Positions 11,801 through 21,500 are shown, counted from the first letter of the stretch. The stretch is DNA of 64,000 nucleotides from Monarcha castaneiventris obscurior (GCA_026261815.1 JAMPIT010000481.1:1054001-1118000); one strand, 5' to 3'. Notes: generated from the sequence alone by a model not told the origin. Numbers and translations: made by a program.

Positions 11801-12922
11801 GTGAAGGACTGGTTTCCCTTTCCCAGAAAGGGGAGGAGTTAAAGGGCTGTAGTGTGTTTTGCCTGACACAGGAACTACTGAAAAGGAAAAAGTTGCATTT
11901 ACCAAAGCAGTGCTGGAGAAGAAATTATTGACACCCAATGTCAAACTCAAAAACACTGATGCTAAAAACAGGAACTTCAGATAAGATTAACAAATTCATT
12001 TTATTTCAAATAAACAGTATTTTAAGGCACCAGACACAAGTGCTCATGTTTTGCAGCACCTTGCTCAAAATGCACATATACCTCTAGTTTCTAAAACGTA
12101 GCATTTTTTGGTTTTTAGAGTTGCTCTACACACGCTCCCTAAGAAATTCAACATGCCTAAGGCACATAAAGAGTTACAGCTCATTTTAAAAACCGAGCAG
12201 ATGTTACATAATGGCTTTTTATTGATGACACGGAAGAGCCTAGGGAAGGCCACCACACAAAGCCGAGGATACCAACCACAAACTTAAAAGCAAGAACATC
12301 AATGCCATAATGTCAAATCCAGCGGCCACCAGCAGCGGTGAAACAGGTGCCACACACAGAACAGATCCCGTATTTACGGGATAAAGTACTCACATCATAG
12401 GGAACGGTGCGGAAAAATACATTAAAACCCAGCTCGTGGCAACGTAATGGATCTTGAGGAGTCATGAAGTGACAGCATCTCTCTACCTTTCCCTCCTCCA
12501 GGGGGGGATTTGCTTCCTCAGAGGACAAATTCTGCGCTGAGGAAGCCCCCGAGGCCAGGGTGCCTCCCCCGGCACCGAGCAGGGCAGCGGCTGTGCCCGG
12601 GAGACCGGGGAGGAAGGCTCGGGAAGGGGCTCGGGAAGGGGCTCGGGCTGAGGGGCCCGGGCAGAAAGGTCTGGAAGGGGTCCCGTAGGCTCCGCTCTGC
12701 CCCCGTGCCCCACACACGCACCTGGCTGTGCCGGCAGCCCCCCGCCCGGCCCGGCCCCGGCTGCTCCCCCGCATCCTCCGGCTGCTCCGCCGCCGCTCCC
12801 GCCGGCTCGCCTCCGCCGCCATCCTCCTCCTCCTCCTCCTCCTCCTCCCCCTCCCAGGTAGAGTCGTACGTCCAGAGGTTCGCCTCGTCCTCCTCCGCCC
12901 TGGAGGTGAACCAGGCCGCCAT
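4449..12922 (-). CDS. OGFR: OGFR, opioid growth factor receptor, complete coding region in seven exons
   Basis: Joining exons 12722-12922, 8385-8447, 8001-8085, 7570-7648, 7060-7126, 6632-6780 and 4449-5826 gives 2022 nt, or 673 residues plus TAA. All junctions are GT-AG and every phase fits. The conserved OGFr_N region spans about residues 70-290. It contains NLSFYKNEI, ENHSYIQWLFPLRE, RAYKLMLGFYGI, SHNNLRITRILK and VHYAWQHFRP, all close to human OGFR. The N-terminus is acidic (a run of eight Glu), and the C-terminal half is Glu/Ser/Ala-rich and probably disordered. Two basic clusters, KKRKL (about 411-415) and KRRKVDKR (about 487-494), are likely nuclear localisation signals. The family binds Met-enkephalin (opioid growth factor) at the nuclear envelope or nucleus and restrains cell proliferation; it is not a GPCR. 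Human OGFR has about 677 residues but ends in 20-residue tandem repeats that are absent here. It sits between MRGBP and COL9A3, as expected. Confidence 0.95.
6632..6780 (-). CDS. OGFR: OGFR exon 6
   Basis: A 149-nt exon encodes AFRKSKEVMDRFIRAYKLML, then GFYGIHLVNEETGELKRAEN and WRERFENLN, leaving two bases of an Arg codon. The acceptor is TTTTCAG|GCC and the donor is AACAG|GTGAGTG. RAYKLMLGFYGI is a family hallmark. Confidence 0.93.
7060..7126 (-). CDS. OGFR: OGFR exon 5
   Basis: A 67-nt exon completes the Trp codon and encodes LFPLREHGMNWRARPLTCQE followed by IQ. It compares with human LFPLREPGVNWHAKPLTLRE. The acceptor is CCTTCAG|GCT and the donor is TCCAG|GTATTT, phase 0. Confidence 0.93.
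7570..7648 (-). CDS. OGFR: OGFR exon 4
   Basis: A 79-nt exon encodes GVFIETLLSSWWDKYDTLEE followed by NHSYIQ and two bases of a Trp codon. The acceptor is CCTTGCAG|GTG and the donor is CAGTG|GTAAGC. ENHSYIQW is identical to human DNHSYIQW apart from one acidic residue. Confidence 0.93.
8001..8085 (-). CDS. OGFR: OGFR exon 3
   Basis: An 85-nt exon encodes DLKEPENEEEEEMWNLSFYK followed by NEIAFVPH plus the first base of a Gly codon. The acceptor is TCTCCAG|GAT and the donor is CCACG|GTGAGTG. NLSFYKNEI is a near-identical OGFr family signature. The Glu run replaces the human DCNGDTP segment. Confidence 0.93.
8385..8447 (-). CDS. OGFR: OGFR exon 2
   Basis: A 63-nt exon encodes CSGRRNWTAARDLQRYRNHYP, matching human SRNWRATRDMCRYRHNYP. 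The acceptor is CTCTCCAG|TGC and the donor is CCCA|GTACGTG, both phase 0. A second GT four bases downstream (GTGCTC) would shift the frame, so the first donor is chosen. Confidence 0.9.
8448..12721 (-). other. OGFR: OGFR intron 1
   Basis: This 4.3-kb intron is mostly AT-rich single-copy-looking sequence. The part next to exon 1 (about 12300-12720) is CpG-richer. It includes a short inverted repeat at 12365-12382 and an exon-like open segment ending at a perfect GTGAGTA donor near 12394. No recognised repeat family was seen. Confidence 0.7.
12722..12922 (-). CDS. OGFR: OGFR exon 1 (coding part)
   Basis: It encodes 67 residues, starting MAAWFTSRAEEDEANLWTYD and ending CRHSQ, and finishes at CCAG|GTGCGTG in phase 0. 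The ATG sits in GCCGCC-type sequence at the CpG island. The acidic run is encoded by a GAG-rich repeat, seen on the plus strand as (TCC)n at about 12823-12850. The motif WTYDSTWE resembles the human DSTWEEDEED start. Confidence 0.9.
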
Positions 12923-13300
12923 GGGGCGCGGCGGGGAAGGGGAAAGGGAAGGGGGAAAAGAAAGGGAAAGCGAAAGGGACGGGGATGTGGCGGCGGGGCC
13001 GCCCGCCCGCCCGCGCGCACAAAGCCCGGGCACGTGCGGGGGGGACCGGGGGGACGGAAGCGCGGCCCCGCCCCGCCCCCTTCCTGCGCCGCCGCGCCCC
13101 ATTGGCTGCCGCCCGCGCGGCCCCTGCGCCCGCCCGCAGCGCTCCCGCGATCGCGGGTTCCTCCGGCCGGGAGCGGCCCCGGGGCCGCACAGGGATACGG
13201 GAACTGCATCCCTGGGAGCCTGCACTCCTCAGAGCCGAACGGGGCAACGAGCGGCCGCGCTGGGGGCTGCTACAGCATCTGCCGATACCCAGCTTCGCAG
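12923..13300 (-). promoter_or_regulatory. OGFR: OGFR CpG-island promoter
   Basis: The region upstream of the OGFR ATG is extremely GC- and CpG-rich. Seen on the minus strand, it has an inverted CCAAT box (plus-strand attgg at 13101-13105), GC boxes (plus-strand ccccgccccgccccc around 13066-13080) and an adjacent ETS-like ggaag core. There is an E-box, cacgtg, near 13030 and no TATA box. This fits a broad housekeeping promoter; the transcription start is not determined. Confidence 0.6.
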
Positions 13301-13650
13301 CCCAGCGATTCCTAAAAAACCTGCCTTGCGGGAGGGACCGCGACATCCCCAAGTGGCTTTTCCTTGCTACGAGGTTGGTGCCGAGTGGTTGCACCAGTAC
13401 ACGCTATTGTCGACATGTTTTTACTCTAAGCTACAAAAACATTTCATTGGTAGAGCAAAAATTTTTGAACAGAATCCCATGGATGAGGATTTGCCCACAG
13501 GGATGTGAGACTTGAGTTACAAAACCTGCACTTTATGGTCAAAATCTATGGAGATCATGACAAAGCACTTTAATGCTAAATTACTTTCAAAATAAGTTGG
13601 GCCAGATTTTAATCAAGTCACACAACAACTGCCATTTAGTAAAATAAAAA
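13301..13650. other. Short intergenic gap between MRGBP 3' end and OGFR promoter
   Basis: Only a few hundred bases separate the most distal MRGBP polyadenylation signal from the OGFR CpG island. The base composition changes here from GC-rich to AT-rich. No feature was recognised. Confidence 0.5.
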
Positions 13651-14842
13651 CAAGTCAAATTTATTCTTTGTATAAAACAAGAGAAGCAAATTAGGCAGAC
13701 AAGAACTTGACCGTGTACCTAGAATAAAAGCAAAAACTAGAAGAGTCCTAGTGCCTCACCATGAAGGCAATACTGAGAGATCAAGAAGTAATTCTTCTTT
13801 TTATTAACTGATAGTTAATATATCGAAACAAATTCAGTACCATTTCAACCTGCTTCATTCACCATTTAACAGGTGTTTGTTGACTGCGATCCGTCTTTTG
13901 ACAACACAAAAATAGTAACTTCATCAAATCTCAATGTTCTAGCATATAAAAGATAAGCATTACAATGTCAGCAAGATTCTTCAGTTGTAGAACAAAACGA
14001 ACACTTTGGAAAACCAATTCCATTCACATCTACTAAAACTGCTTTAAAAAAATAAATAATTAAGTACAAACCCCACTGTTACTCACTACTGTTATTACAA
14101 ATGGATGAAGCAACACCTCCACTTGCATGCACAGCTCAGCTGATCCCTTACAAAACCATGTGTCATCACCAGATATTTTATTTAGGACATTTATTAATTA
14201 TTTTGGCTAGGGGCATTATAATTTTCGCTTCACTTATGGTTGTAAAATGTTACATCAGAAAGGGTGAAACGAGGTTCTTCCAGCAAAGAGAGCGGAAGAA
14301 CACTTCAAATGCAGTAGTTATCTGCATTCAAAGTAATTTTAGTTTTACTGAACCCAAAAAGTGAGACATTTGATACAAATGGAAGGGAAATGGCCAAACA
14401 TTACCCACAGATGGTCTGTAATACTCACAGACAGCAAAGGCAGAAAAAGCAATCCCACATTTACAGAAATCACCTCTGCTTTTGAAGGTCTGAGGCCCTG
14501 TGCCCCACTGGGCACTCGCTCTGCTGACACAGAGTGTGTTCTGTGAGCTGTGCTGACACAGGTGTGTTTGTGGTGTGTGGTGTGCTGCTGTTGGAAATGT
14601 AGCCCTGGCACTGTCACCCCCTCCCTCCCCAGTGCCAGCTCTGTCCCCTCGCCCCAGGAAGGCGGCTCCTCACTGTTGCCCAGAAAACCCCTCAGGAGAG
14701 ACAAAGCCAACGTGCAGATTCCTCAAATACTGGCTCAGGTATCTTTTACTTCCTCCAAAAGTTTATGTAGCAACTGTGCTGCTCCTCGTTTTTCCTGCTC
14801 CCCTCCTCCCATCCCAGAGTTTTGCACTGCTCCTCCTCAGCT
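13650..14842 (-). other. MRGBP: MRGBP 3' UTR (limits uncertain)
   Basis: AT-rich sequence follows the MRGBP stop. AATAAA signals on the minus strand occur at 14195-14190, 14182-14177, 13805-13800 and 13665-13660. Use of the last would give a 3' UTR of about 1.2 kb, similar to the long 3' UTR of the mammalian gene. Which signal is used cannot be told from sequence. Confidence 0.5.
13660..13665 (-). terminator. MRGBP: MRGBP distal polyadenylation signal candidate
   Basis: Canonical AATAAA on the minus strand is the most distal good signal before the sequence turns into the OGFR promoter. Proximal alternatives are at 14190-14195, 14177-14182 and 13800-13805. Confidence 0.4.
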
Positions 14843-15033
14843 CTACGTCCTGCGTCGTTTGGCGGCGCTGGGACTCGAGGGGTTGCTGTTGGCATTTAGA
14901 ACCTTCTCGGTGACTCTGTTGCGCTTCCTCTTATCAGACCCTTCTTTGGACCCAGGATCTGATGAAGTTTTCTCTTTCTCTTTGCTGCTTGGCTTTTCAG
15001 TTGTTTTTCCTAAACTTCCAGAGGGTGCAAAAA
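14843..15033 (-). CDS. MRGBP: MRGBP exon 5 (last coding exon)
   Basis: It encodes [20 protein letters not shown], then Lys/Ser-rich sequence and the conserved end [19 protein letters not shown], followed by a stop. The acceptor is ATTTCAG|TTT. The last 19 residues differ from human only at LN versus LT. Confidence 0.95.
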
Positions 15034-18000
15034 CTGAAATAGGATCAAAGTAATGATTCCAGATCAGAGTCATACACATAGGCAAACAAGAGTGATAGCA
15101 AACTTCTTTATATTCCATAAAACTTCTCAAAACAATCAACTCTCAGCATACTTGTCCACCATTTAAGTCTTACTTTCAGTTCTAAAGGAAAAATCTCTGA
15201 GAAAGGCACATCTTGCTTTTATTATTTGCTTTAAAGACAGGCATGTATTTTGACAGGCTGAAAATCAAACTCATTAAGTGGAAGTAAACAGCACTTAATA
15301 TTAAAATACTTAAAAGGAACATTTACACAAACATAGGACCAATCTATGGAATCAATCAGCAGCAATCATTACATTTGGTATCATAGATTTTAAAACTGAA
15401 CACCCAAAAATTTAATATATTTTAAAATACATTTTAGATCTTTTATTACAATCTTTAAACACCACTTATTCAGTGATATAAATATGATGAAATTATATAG
15501 TTAGCAGTTGGCTTGGTCTGGTAAGATAAACAGCAGGATCTCTACTGTTCACATTTGACTTGTTCTACAGCAAAGTGTTAGGAAAACAAGCCTTTTATTT
15601 AAAAGCAGCACGATAATGAGAATAAAATAAAATAAACACTCTGCCCACTTTCCCATTTCAGCACGCAATTTTACAATGTTTTTTGATTTATAGGCCCTAT
15701 TTCCCCCATGACTACAAAGTTCCCAACACAGAGCATTTTAGTTCAATAAAATGAGACTCAGCTTTCTTCCAGAGATCCTCAGATTCCTTCAGACTCCCAG
15801 GGGTTTTTCAAGTACATATTAAAGCCAAAAATCTCCAAAGCTATACAACTTTGCACAGATGAATTAGGAGCAAAGAAGAAATCTTTTCGATAAGCAGCTG
15901 CTTACTCTGTGCAGTCTTAAATTAGTCAAGTTCTTAGCATGAGCACAGGCTAATTCTGAGTACAAATCACAAAGTACACTGCATTTGGATTTACATTTTA
16001 ACATTAATTTCTCAATTACAGTAGGTTTTTAATCTCGTATTACACAGTAGAGAGTTACAAAATTACCTTCTTCAGGACCTGCATGCGTTTCCATCTCTTC
16101 TTTTAAAACTTCCTCTTTCACTTCTTCTTCCATCATTACTTTCCCTACAGAAAGGATTGATATTAATGGTTAGGTGGTTTTAGGGAGAGTTTTGTTAAAG
16201 ATTCTGAGAGGAGATTAAAGCAACCAAGAATCAGTGACTGCAGTCACATCTCACCTTCTCTCACTTCTTGAATCATTTCGTCAGGAAGAGCAAAATTCTT
16301 CTCTACATTAGGGAATGGAAGAATCTCAGATTCATGCTTAGAAAGGAAAGAAGGATCTCTGTGAGTGACTGGTAGAGACTTTAATTTGAATTTTGACATG
16401 CATTCTTAAGTTCTATTTTACATGCAATTACGAGCTAAATAATTCTTAACAAGACACTTCAGAAGTTTAAAAAGCAGGAGGCTTCTGGTATCAAACTAAT
16501 TACTAAGGTCAGGATACCTGAGATCACAACTCATGATCATTTGAGATCATTTTGGGAATCCAAACGTAGCAAATTCTTACGTAAACACACTATAACGTTC
16601 TCATTTGACACTTATGCATGTATCTAAACATTTTCTGGATCAGCATTTAGGCACCTTTAATAAACGAAGTCAGAACATGGTATAAAAAAACCTCCAGCCA
16701 CTCACAACTCACAAGCCACTGCAGGTTTTATTGTCTCCTACCTAATCTACTTTTACTCAGGGAAAACCCCATCGACTCACTGGAATGACACCTAATTCTA
16801 AGTATCACAAAAGGTACGACAGGCCCAGTGATTTTGGCCTGTCAAAACTTATGAACTCAATGAAATCATGTGGCAGCACCAACCCTTTATACTCACAAGA
16901 GCCTGCATATCATACATGGTGCTCAGATGGTCCCAGATCACTTTAGATGAGATCTGCCGTCCGATATTCTGGCTGAATTTATCGCGGATGCAAATCATGT
17001 GGAAATGGCGATTCACACCTGGGGGAGGAACCCAGTGCCATTAATGTTGCTAACACTTTTATTTATGACATTTAGAGATACACATAAGTTTATTTACTTA
17101 TGAATTTAAAAAGCCATGTTGTTACAAGGAATCCATACATTATAGGAGAGACAGCTGAGCAGGCTGATCTTTCACCCTACACTGCAGGTGCTATTCTCTG
17201 GGGAGCTGAGGGTGCCCCTGTGGGTAATTCTGACACACAGAGCTTTCAGAGAGGCTGTGTGACAAACAACTGGAGGAAAGTATTAGGAGTGCTGTGTCCA
17301 GTTCTGGGCTCCTGAGTACAAGAGAGACACGGAGCTCCTGGTGCGGGTCCACCACGGGCAAGAGAGATGAAGGAACTTGAGCATCTCTCTGACAACGAAA
17401 AGCTGAGGGAGCTGGGCCTGCTCAGCTCCCCGAAGGGATGTCTAAGAGGGGACCTCAACAACGTTTATAAATAACTAAAGGGGGGGTGCCAAGAAGATGG
17501 ATCCAGACCCTGCTCGGTGGTGCAGAGCAACAGGACATAAAGCAATGGGCAGAAACTGATGCACAGGAAGCTCCACCTAAACACGAGGAAGAACTTCTTT
17601 ACTGCGAGCACTGGAACACACTGCCCAGAGAGACTGTGGAGCCTCCCGCACCGGAGATACTCCAGAACGCTCTTGACACAACCCTGTGCCATGTGCTCCG
17701 CAATGCCCCTGCCGGGGCAGACGAGCCCCCGTGGTCCCTGCTGCCCGACCCGCTCTGTGATGCTGAGGAAGCGCCGCTCACACGGCGGCTCAGCGGCCCG
17801 CCCGGGCCCGCCGCTCCCTCCCGCAGGCCCCGCCGCAGCCCCGGGCCCCGGGCCGGCTGCAGGGCGGGCGCGGAGGCCGCTGGAGCCGCCGAGAGCCCCC
17901 GCCCGGCCCCCGCCGCTGCCCGGCCCGGCCCCCGCCGCTCCCCGAGGCCGCGGCCCGCGCTCACCTACGGGCTTGTGGCCCAGCATGGCGTGGAACAGGC

Positions 18001-18184
18001 AGACCTCCACCTCCGGGCTCCACACCACCGCCGCCTCCTCCGCCGGCGCGCCGGGCTCCGGGCCGGCCGCCGCCGCCGCCGCGGCTGCAACAGCGGCAGC
18101 GACCGCCGCGGCAGCCCCAGGCCCGGCCGCGGGCAGCGGCGGCTTCTCCACGGCGGCGGCCGAGCCGCCCTCCGCCTCGCTCAT
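14843..18184 (-). CDS. MRGBP: MRGBP, MRG/MORF4L-binding protein, complete coding region in five exons
   Basis: Joining exons 17965-18184, 16897-17018, 16255-16336, 16067-16144 and 14843-15033 gives 693 nt, or 230 residues plus stop. All splice sites are GT-AG with matching phases. The Eaf7/MRGBP domain covers about residues 52-140: [60 protein letters not shown], all nearly identical to human. An acidic/basic linker follows, then a Lys/Arg-rich tail ending AAKRRRT, a likely nuclear signal. MRGBP is a subunit of the TIP60/NuA4 histone acetyltransferase complex and binds MRG15 and MRGX. Human MRGBP has 204 residues; the extra length here is mostly an Ala-rich N-terminal stretch. Start chosen as the ATG giving MSEAEGG, comparable to human MGEAEVG. 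Confidence 0.96.
16067..16144 (-). CDS. MRGBP: MRGBP exon 4
   Basis: A 78-nt exon encodes [20 protein letters not shown] and HAGPEE plus one base. The acceptor is TTCTGTAG|GGA and the donor is GAAG|GTAATT. Its acidic Glu/Lys repeats match human GKVMIEEEMKEEMKE. Confidence 0.94.
16255..16336 (-). CDS. MRGBP: MRGBP exon 3
   Basis: An 82-nt exon encodes [20 protein letters not shown] and MIQEVRE plus one base. The acceptor is TTTCTAAG|CAT and the donor is AGAAG|GTGAGA. It compares with human [20 protein letters not shown]. Confidence 0.95.
16897..17018 (-). CDS. MRGBP: MRGBP exon 2
   Basis: A 122-nt exon encodes [20 protein letters not shown], then [20 protein letters not shown] and L. The acceptor is CCCCCAG|GTG and the donor is GCTCTT|GTGAGT, phase 0. 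It is almost identical to human; the bird has ISS where human has VPS. Confidence 0.95.
17019..17964 (-). other. MRGBP: MRGBP intron 1
   Basis: A 946-nt intron. More than half of it is a CR1 LINE fragment in the opposite orientation. The remaining about 190 nt next to exon 1 belong to the CpG island. Confidence 0.85.
17240..17772 (+). mobile_element. CR1 LINE 3' fragment in MRGBP intron 1
   Basis: CR1 hallmarks appear in order: 'gtgctgtgtccagttctggg', 'aagctgagggagctgggcct', 'gaggggacctcaacaacg', 'aggaagaacttctttactg', 'ggaacacactgcccagagag', and a tail resembling 'ctctgtgatgctg'. It is antisense to MRGBP. Many frameshifts are present and there is no intact reading frame. The 3' part has become unusually GC-rich where it meets the CpG island. 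Confidence 0.85.
17965..18184 (-). CDS. MRGBP: MRGBP exon 1
   Basis: It encodes [20 protein letters not shown], an alanine-rich block (about residues 23-40), then [20 protein letters not shown] and LGHKPV, leaving one base. The donor is GTAG|GTGAGC. The Ala block uses mixed GCN codons, so it is not a simple perfect triplet repeat. It lies inside the CpG island. Confidence 0.95.
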
Positions 18185-18395
18185 CCCCGCCGCGCCGCGC
18201 CCGCAGCGGCTCCTGCCGGCCGGGAGCCGGGCACAGCCGCGCTGGGGCCGGGCCTGCGGCGGGGGAGCCTCGGGGGGGCCCCGCAGCTTCGGGGGGTTCC
18301 CCCGGACGGGGCCGCCCCGCGCCCGCAGCGCCGCAGGCGGGAGCTGAGCACCGGGACCCAGCCCTGAGGGACCGGGCGAGGCCGCGGCGCTGCCC
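18185..18395 (-). promoter_or_regulatory. MRGBP: MRGBP CpG-island promoter
   Basis: Very GC- and CpG-rich sequence lies directly upstream of the MRGBP start codon and continues the island that covers exon 1 (about 17780-18400). No TATA box is seen. Assigned by position and composition. Confidence 0.55.
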
Positions 18396-18540
18396 GGGAA
18401 GAGCCTCGTGGGCTTCTGGGAAGAGCCTTAGGGACCGCTGGGAAGTGGCTTCGGAACCTCTCGGGGGAGGCTCATGGGCTCCGGGAGGTTCCTTAGGGGC
18501 CTCTGGGAGCAGCTTTTTGGGAAGAGCCTCATGGACCAGT
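18396..18540 (+). repeat. Degenerate 22-nt minisatellite upstream of MRGBP
   Basis: About six to seven units begin GGGAAGAGCC or a variant. The first is gggaagagcctcgtgggctt+ct (18396-18417), and the second starts at 18418 with gggaagagccttagggaccg. Later units at about 18440, 18463, 18483 and 18519 are diverged by a few bases, with one shortened. The unit is not a multiple of three, so open frames across it are not meaningful. Confidence 0.7.
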
Positions 18541-21500
18541 GTCATGTTTCAGTGTCTCTTGGGCCAGCTCTGGGGGCAGCACGGCGCTGCCATCCCAATG
18601 GGCTCCGCAGGGCTCTCGGGATTTTGAACTCTCTGGGAGCGGGGTGCCGGCACTGGGGACTCATGGTGGGGGCTGAGGGCAGTTCCTGCTGCCCAGGCAG
18701 CTTTGGCCACCCCAGTGCTCGCCCTCCTGGTCTGGAAAGTGTTGGCCAGTGCAGTGTTTGCGCCCCCCGACCCATCCTCATCCAGCCCAAGGAGCTGCCA
18801 CAGTGGGAATTTGTGCTGGGCGAAGCCCCGAGCATTGCAAATCCCCCCAGATCCCTCCTCCCTGGATCATTTTATATCAAATATCAACCTGGCATGGATG
18901 CTTAACAAATAACCGTGCCTGGCTTGGTTACAAAAAACAGAGCCCATCAACCTTGCCCATCATTTAAGATGTGTAAAAAAAAAAAAAAATTTTTTTTTTG
19001 GGAAGAAAGGGAATGTATCATTCCCTCTGAGATAAGGGTTTTTTGCCTTGTTAGGTATAATTAGACACACAGGCATGAAATGGGACTGCTGTTGCTTAGG
19101 TGATAGGGTTTTCCAATTGCTCACTCCTCACTTGAAGATTTAATCCATTTTGTGACATTAAAAGTGTTTCAACAGCAAATAATGATCACATCATATGCAA
19201 GTAATGAGTGTTCTGAGTGAATAATAAAGTGGTGGGGGCAAACACAAGCAGAGACATTATTTTAATGCAAATTATCCCAATAATAAAAAGCAGGAAGGGA
19301 AAAGGGAAAGATGCAATTTTCTGAAATTGAACTTCCCATACCTGTTGATACCCAAAGAATTGACTCGTATCATTGTTTCGGCCTTGGTGTAATTTATACT
19401 CCAAACAGGTTAATCTAACATTAAATAAACATTTGAAATGAGTTAGACCCAAAACCTCACGTGTGAAGCCTTGGGAAGGTTGGTAGTGTGAATCCTGGAT
19501 ACGAATCCCCTTTTCCAGCGGGATTCAGGCTGGCCTCTTGGAATGGAAAGGATTCTGTGGCTCCAGTCTGGCTTCGATGCTGTGGAAGTTCTCCAGGAAG
19601 AGCTTCCTCTGAGAGCTGCAGAGTGACAAGAGATCTTGCTGGAATGACTTCTCTGCATCAAGACTGCAGGAATCTCTCTCAATATTCCTTCTGCCTGCTG
19701 TCACCACTGTACCTGTGTCCTGGTTGTGCTGGACCTGCCTTCACACAGCCCAGGCTTCACACTGATTTCCTCATTTTGAGCCAAAATTGCCTATCAACAG
19801 GACTTTGCCAATCTCAAACACAAGTCCTCATGTTTTTGCAGTCAAACCCAGCCCTAAATCTCAGCCCTGTTTAACCTTTCAGTGTTTCTTTGATCTATCC
19901 TGCTACCTCGTCCTCAGCTGCTGCTGAGAGAAAGGGTTATGATTTCCTGTGATGGCTGCACAGCAGCAGGAAATGAGTTCCTGAACAACTAAATCCCTGT
20001 TTTCATACATGTTTCTAGGCATAGAAAAACGAAGGGAGAAAGAAAAGCAAATAAATTTCAGAGTATAAAAATCATTCCCCTGTAGAATAGTTTTCAAAGT
20101 TTTGCAGGAATAACTTATTTTTAAGCCTGTGTGAGACAGTGAGTTTCAGCACTCTCATCTGTCACATTATGCTCCTACTTAAAGACATCAAGAGGGAATA
20201 ACTGTGTCAACTCAGACAGAAATTTTTATGTCACTAAGTTCTGATGGCTAAATAAAGTAACGTGAAACAGAGCGTGAAGAAAGCTATGGCTACCTCTGAA
20301 AACACAATAGAATCTGAAAATAATTCAGTAGAATAATGTTAATTCAACAGGAGCAGTATGTGCATAAACTGGCTGGTATTTTGTTTCAATCACAAATAAT
20401 TACATTTCCCTGTGTCTGAATTCCCTTGTCACGTTCAATGCCTCTAGGAAACATATGGGAGCCTATAATAATGCCATGTACAGCCTCCACCTGGATTTTG
20501 ACCAGAGTTTAATTTTTTCCTCATTAAATTTTACTGGTTTTTTTTCTTTTTTTTTCAGTCACTGAACAGATTTTTCAGAAAAAATTACACTCCTCTCGTT
20601 CAACTTTAAATCCTACTTTTGGGTTTAAGCAGATATGAGCCGTGAAAGACGTGCATGATTTTATTCCTTTCTTTTTCTTCCCACTCTTTAGGCTGATTTC
20701 AACCTTAAAAACCAGGGTGGCTGTTGTGTCACCTAAGGGTGCTGAGCCCTTGGCTGGATCAGTGGTTCTCCCCCAGAAGATGATCAGTAATTTCCTAAGA
20801 CTGTGCAACAACTGAGAAATCCGCCTGGCATTTGGCATTCTCCCTAGAAGCGTTGGATTTCTGGGATAAGCAATATGGCTACAACTATTTCTGTCATTAT
20901 TTTAGAACACCATGTGCTAGTGCCCTTAACAAAGCAAAAATTTCATTCCAAATCCTGTAATTTTTGGTGTGCCTCAGGAGCATTTGTAAAAGAGTGTCGT
21001 CTGCCTGCTTTTGCATTAAACCCAGTAATTTAACCTTTGCTGGGGGGGTTTAGAACATGTTGGATATAGAATCTAACAGGATTTTTCTTCCATAGGTAAG
21101 AAGTACAGGGAGAAGTACATTTTTCTGGAGCCTCTTCCTGCACCAAATTACTCTCAGATCCATAAATCCTCCTACAAAATAAGTAATCTCAGTGCCTTGG
21201 CACGTTTCAGTATTTCTGAATAAAATACCCTTTGGGACTTAGGAGGACTTCCTGAAGAGAAGAGTTCTGATGTGATTTGTATGCTTTAGCTGTACTTTCA
21301 AAATCCTTTTTTTTTTCAGTGTGAAATCTGTGGGAAGTTTTGCTTTAACAGAGCTGCCCAGGGAATTGTCCAAAACTTGGAGCTTGATCATTTTGCATAT
21401 CTTTTAATGAATCAGTGGAGATAGTTTATATGGATATGATTTTCTCCCTGTTAAACCTGTAAAGGAGGAAGCACCACGAAGAGAAAGCTGTTTGTTGTTA

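Larger units (their letters stand above)
15034..16896 (-). other. MRGBP: MRGBP introns 2-4
   Basis: Introns 15034-16066, 16145-16254 (only 110 nt) and 16337-16896 lie here, with exons 3 and 4 between them. They are AT-rich, with no repeat or RNA gene recognised. Confidence 0.8.

Noticed and set aside
12510..13508. 332-codon plus-strand and 235-303-codon minus-strand open frames over the OGFR CpG island
   Set aside because: Stop codons are rare in such GC-rich DNA. The only supported coding part is OGFR exon 1 on the minus strand (12722-12922); the rest is Pro/Arg/Gly/Ala-rich shadow.
17486..18367. Plus-strand open frames of 262-293 codons across the MRGBP CpG island and CR1
   Set aside because: They are antisense to MRGBP exon 1, cross a CR1 fragment and have CpG-island amino-acid bias; no family motif is present.
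18975..18998. A15T9 run considered as a mobile-element tail
   Set aside because: No element body or target-site duplication is recognisable next to it, so it is only a homopolymer pair.
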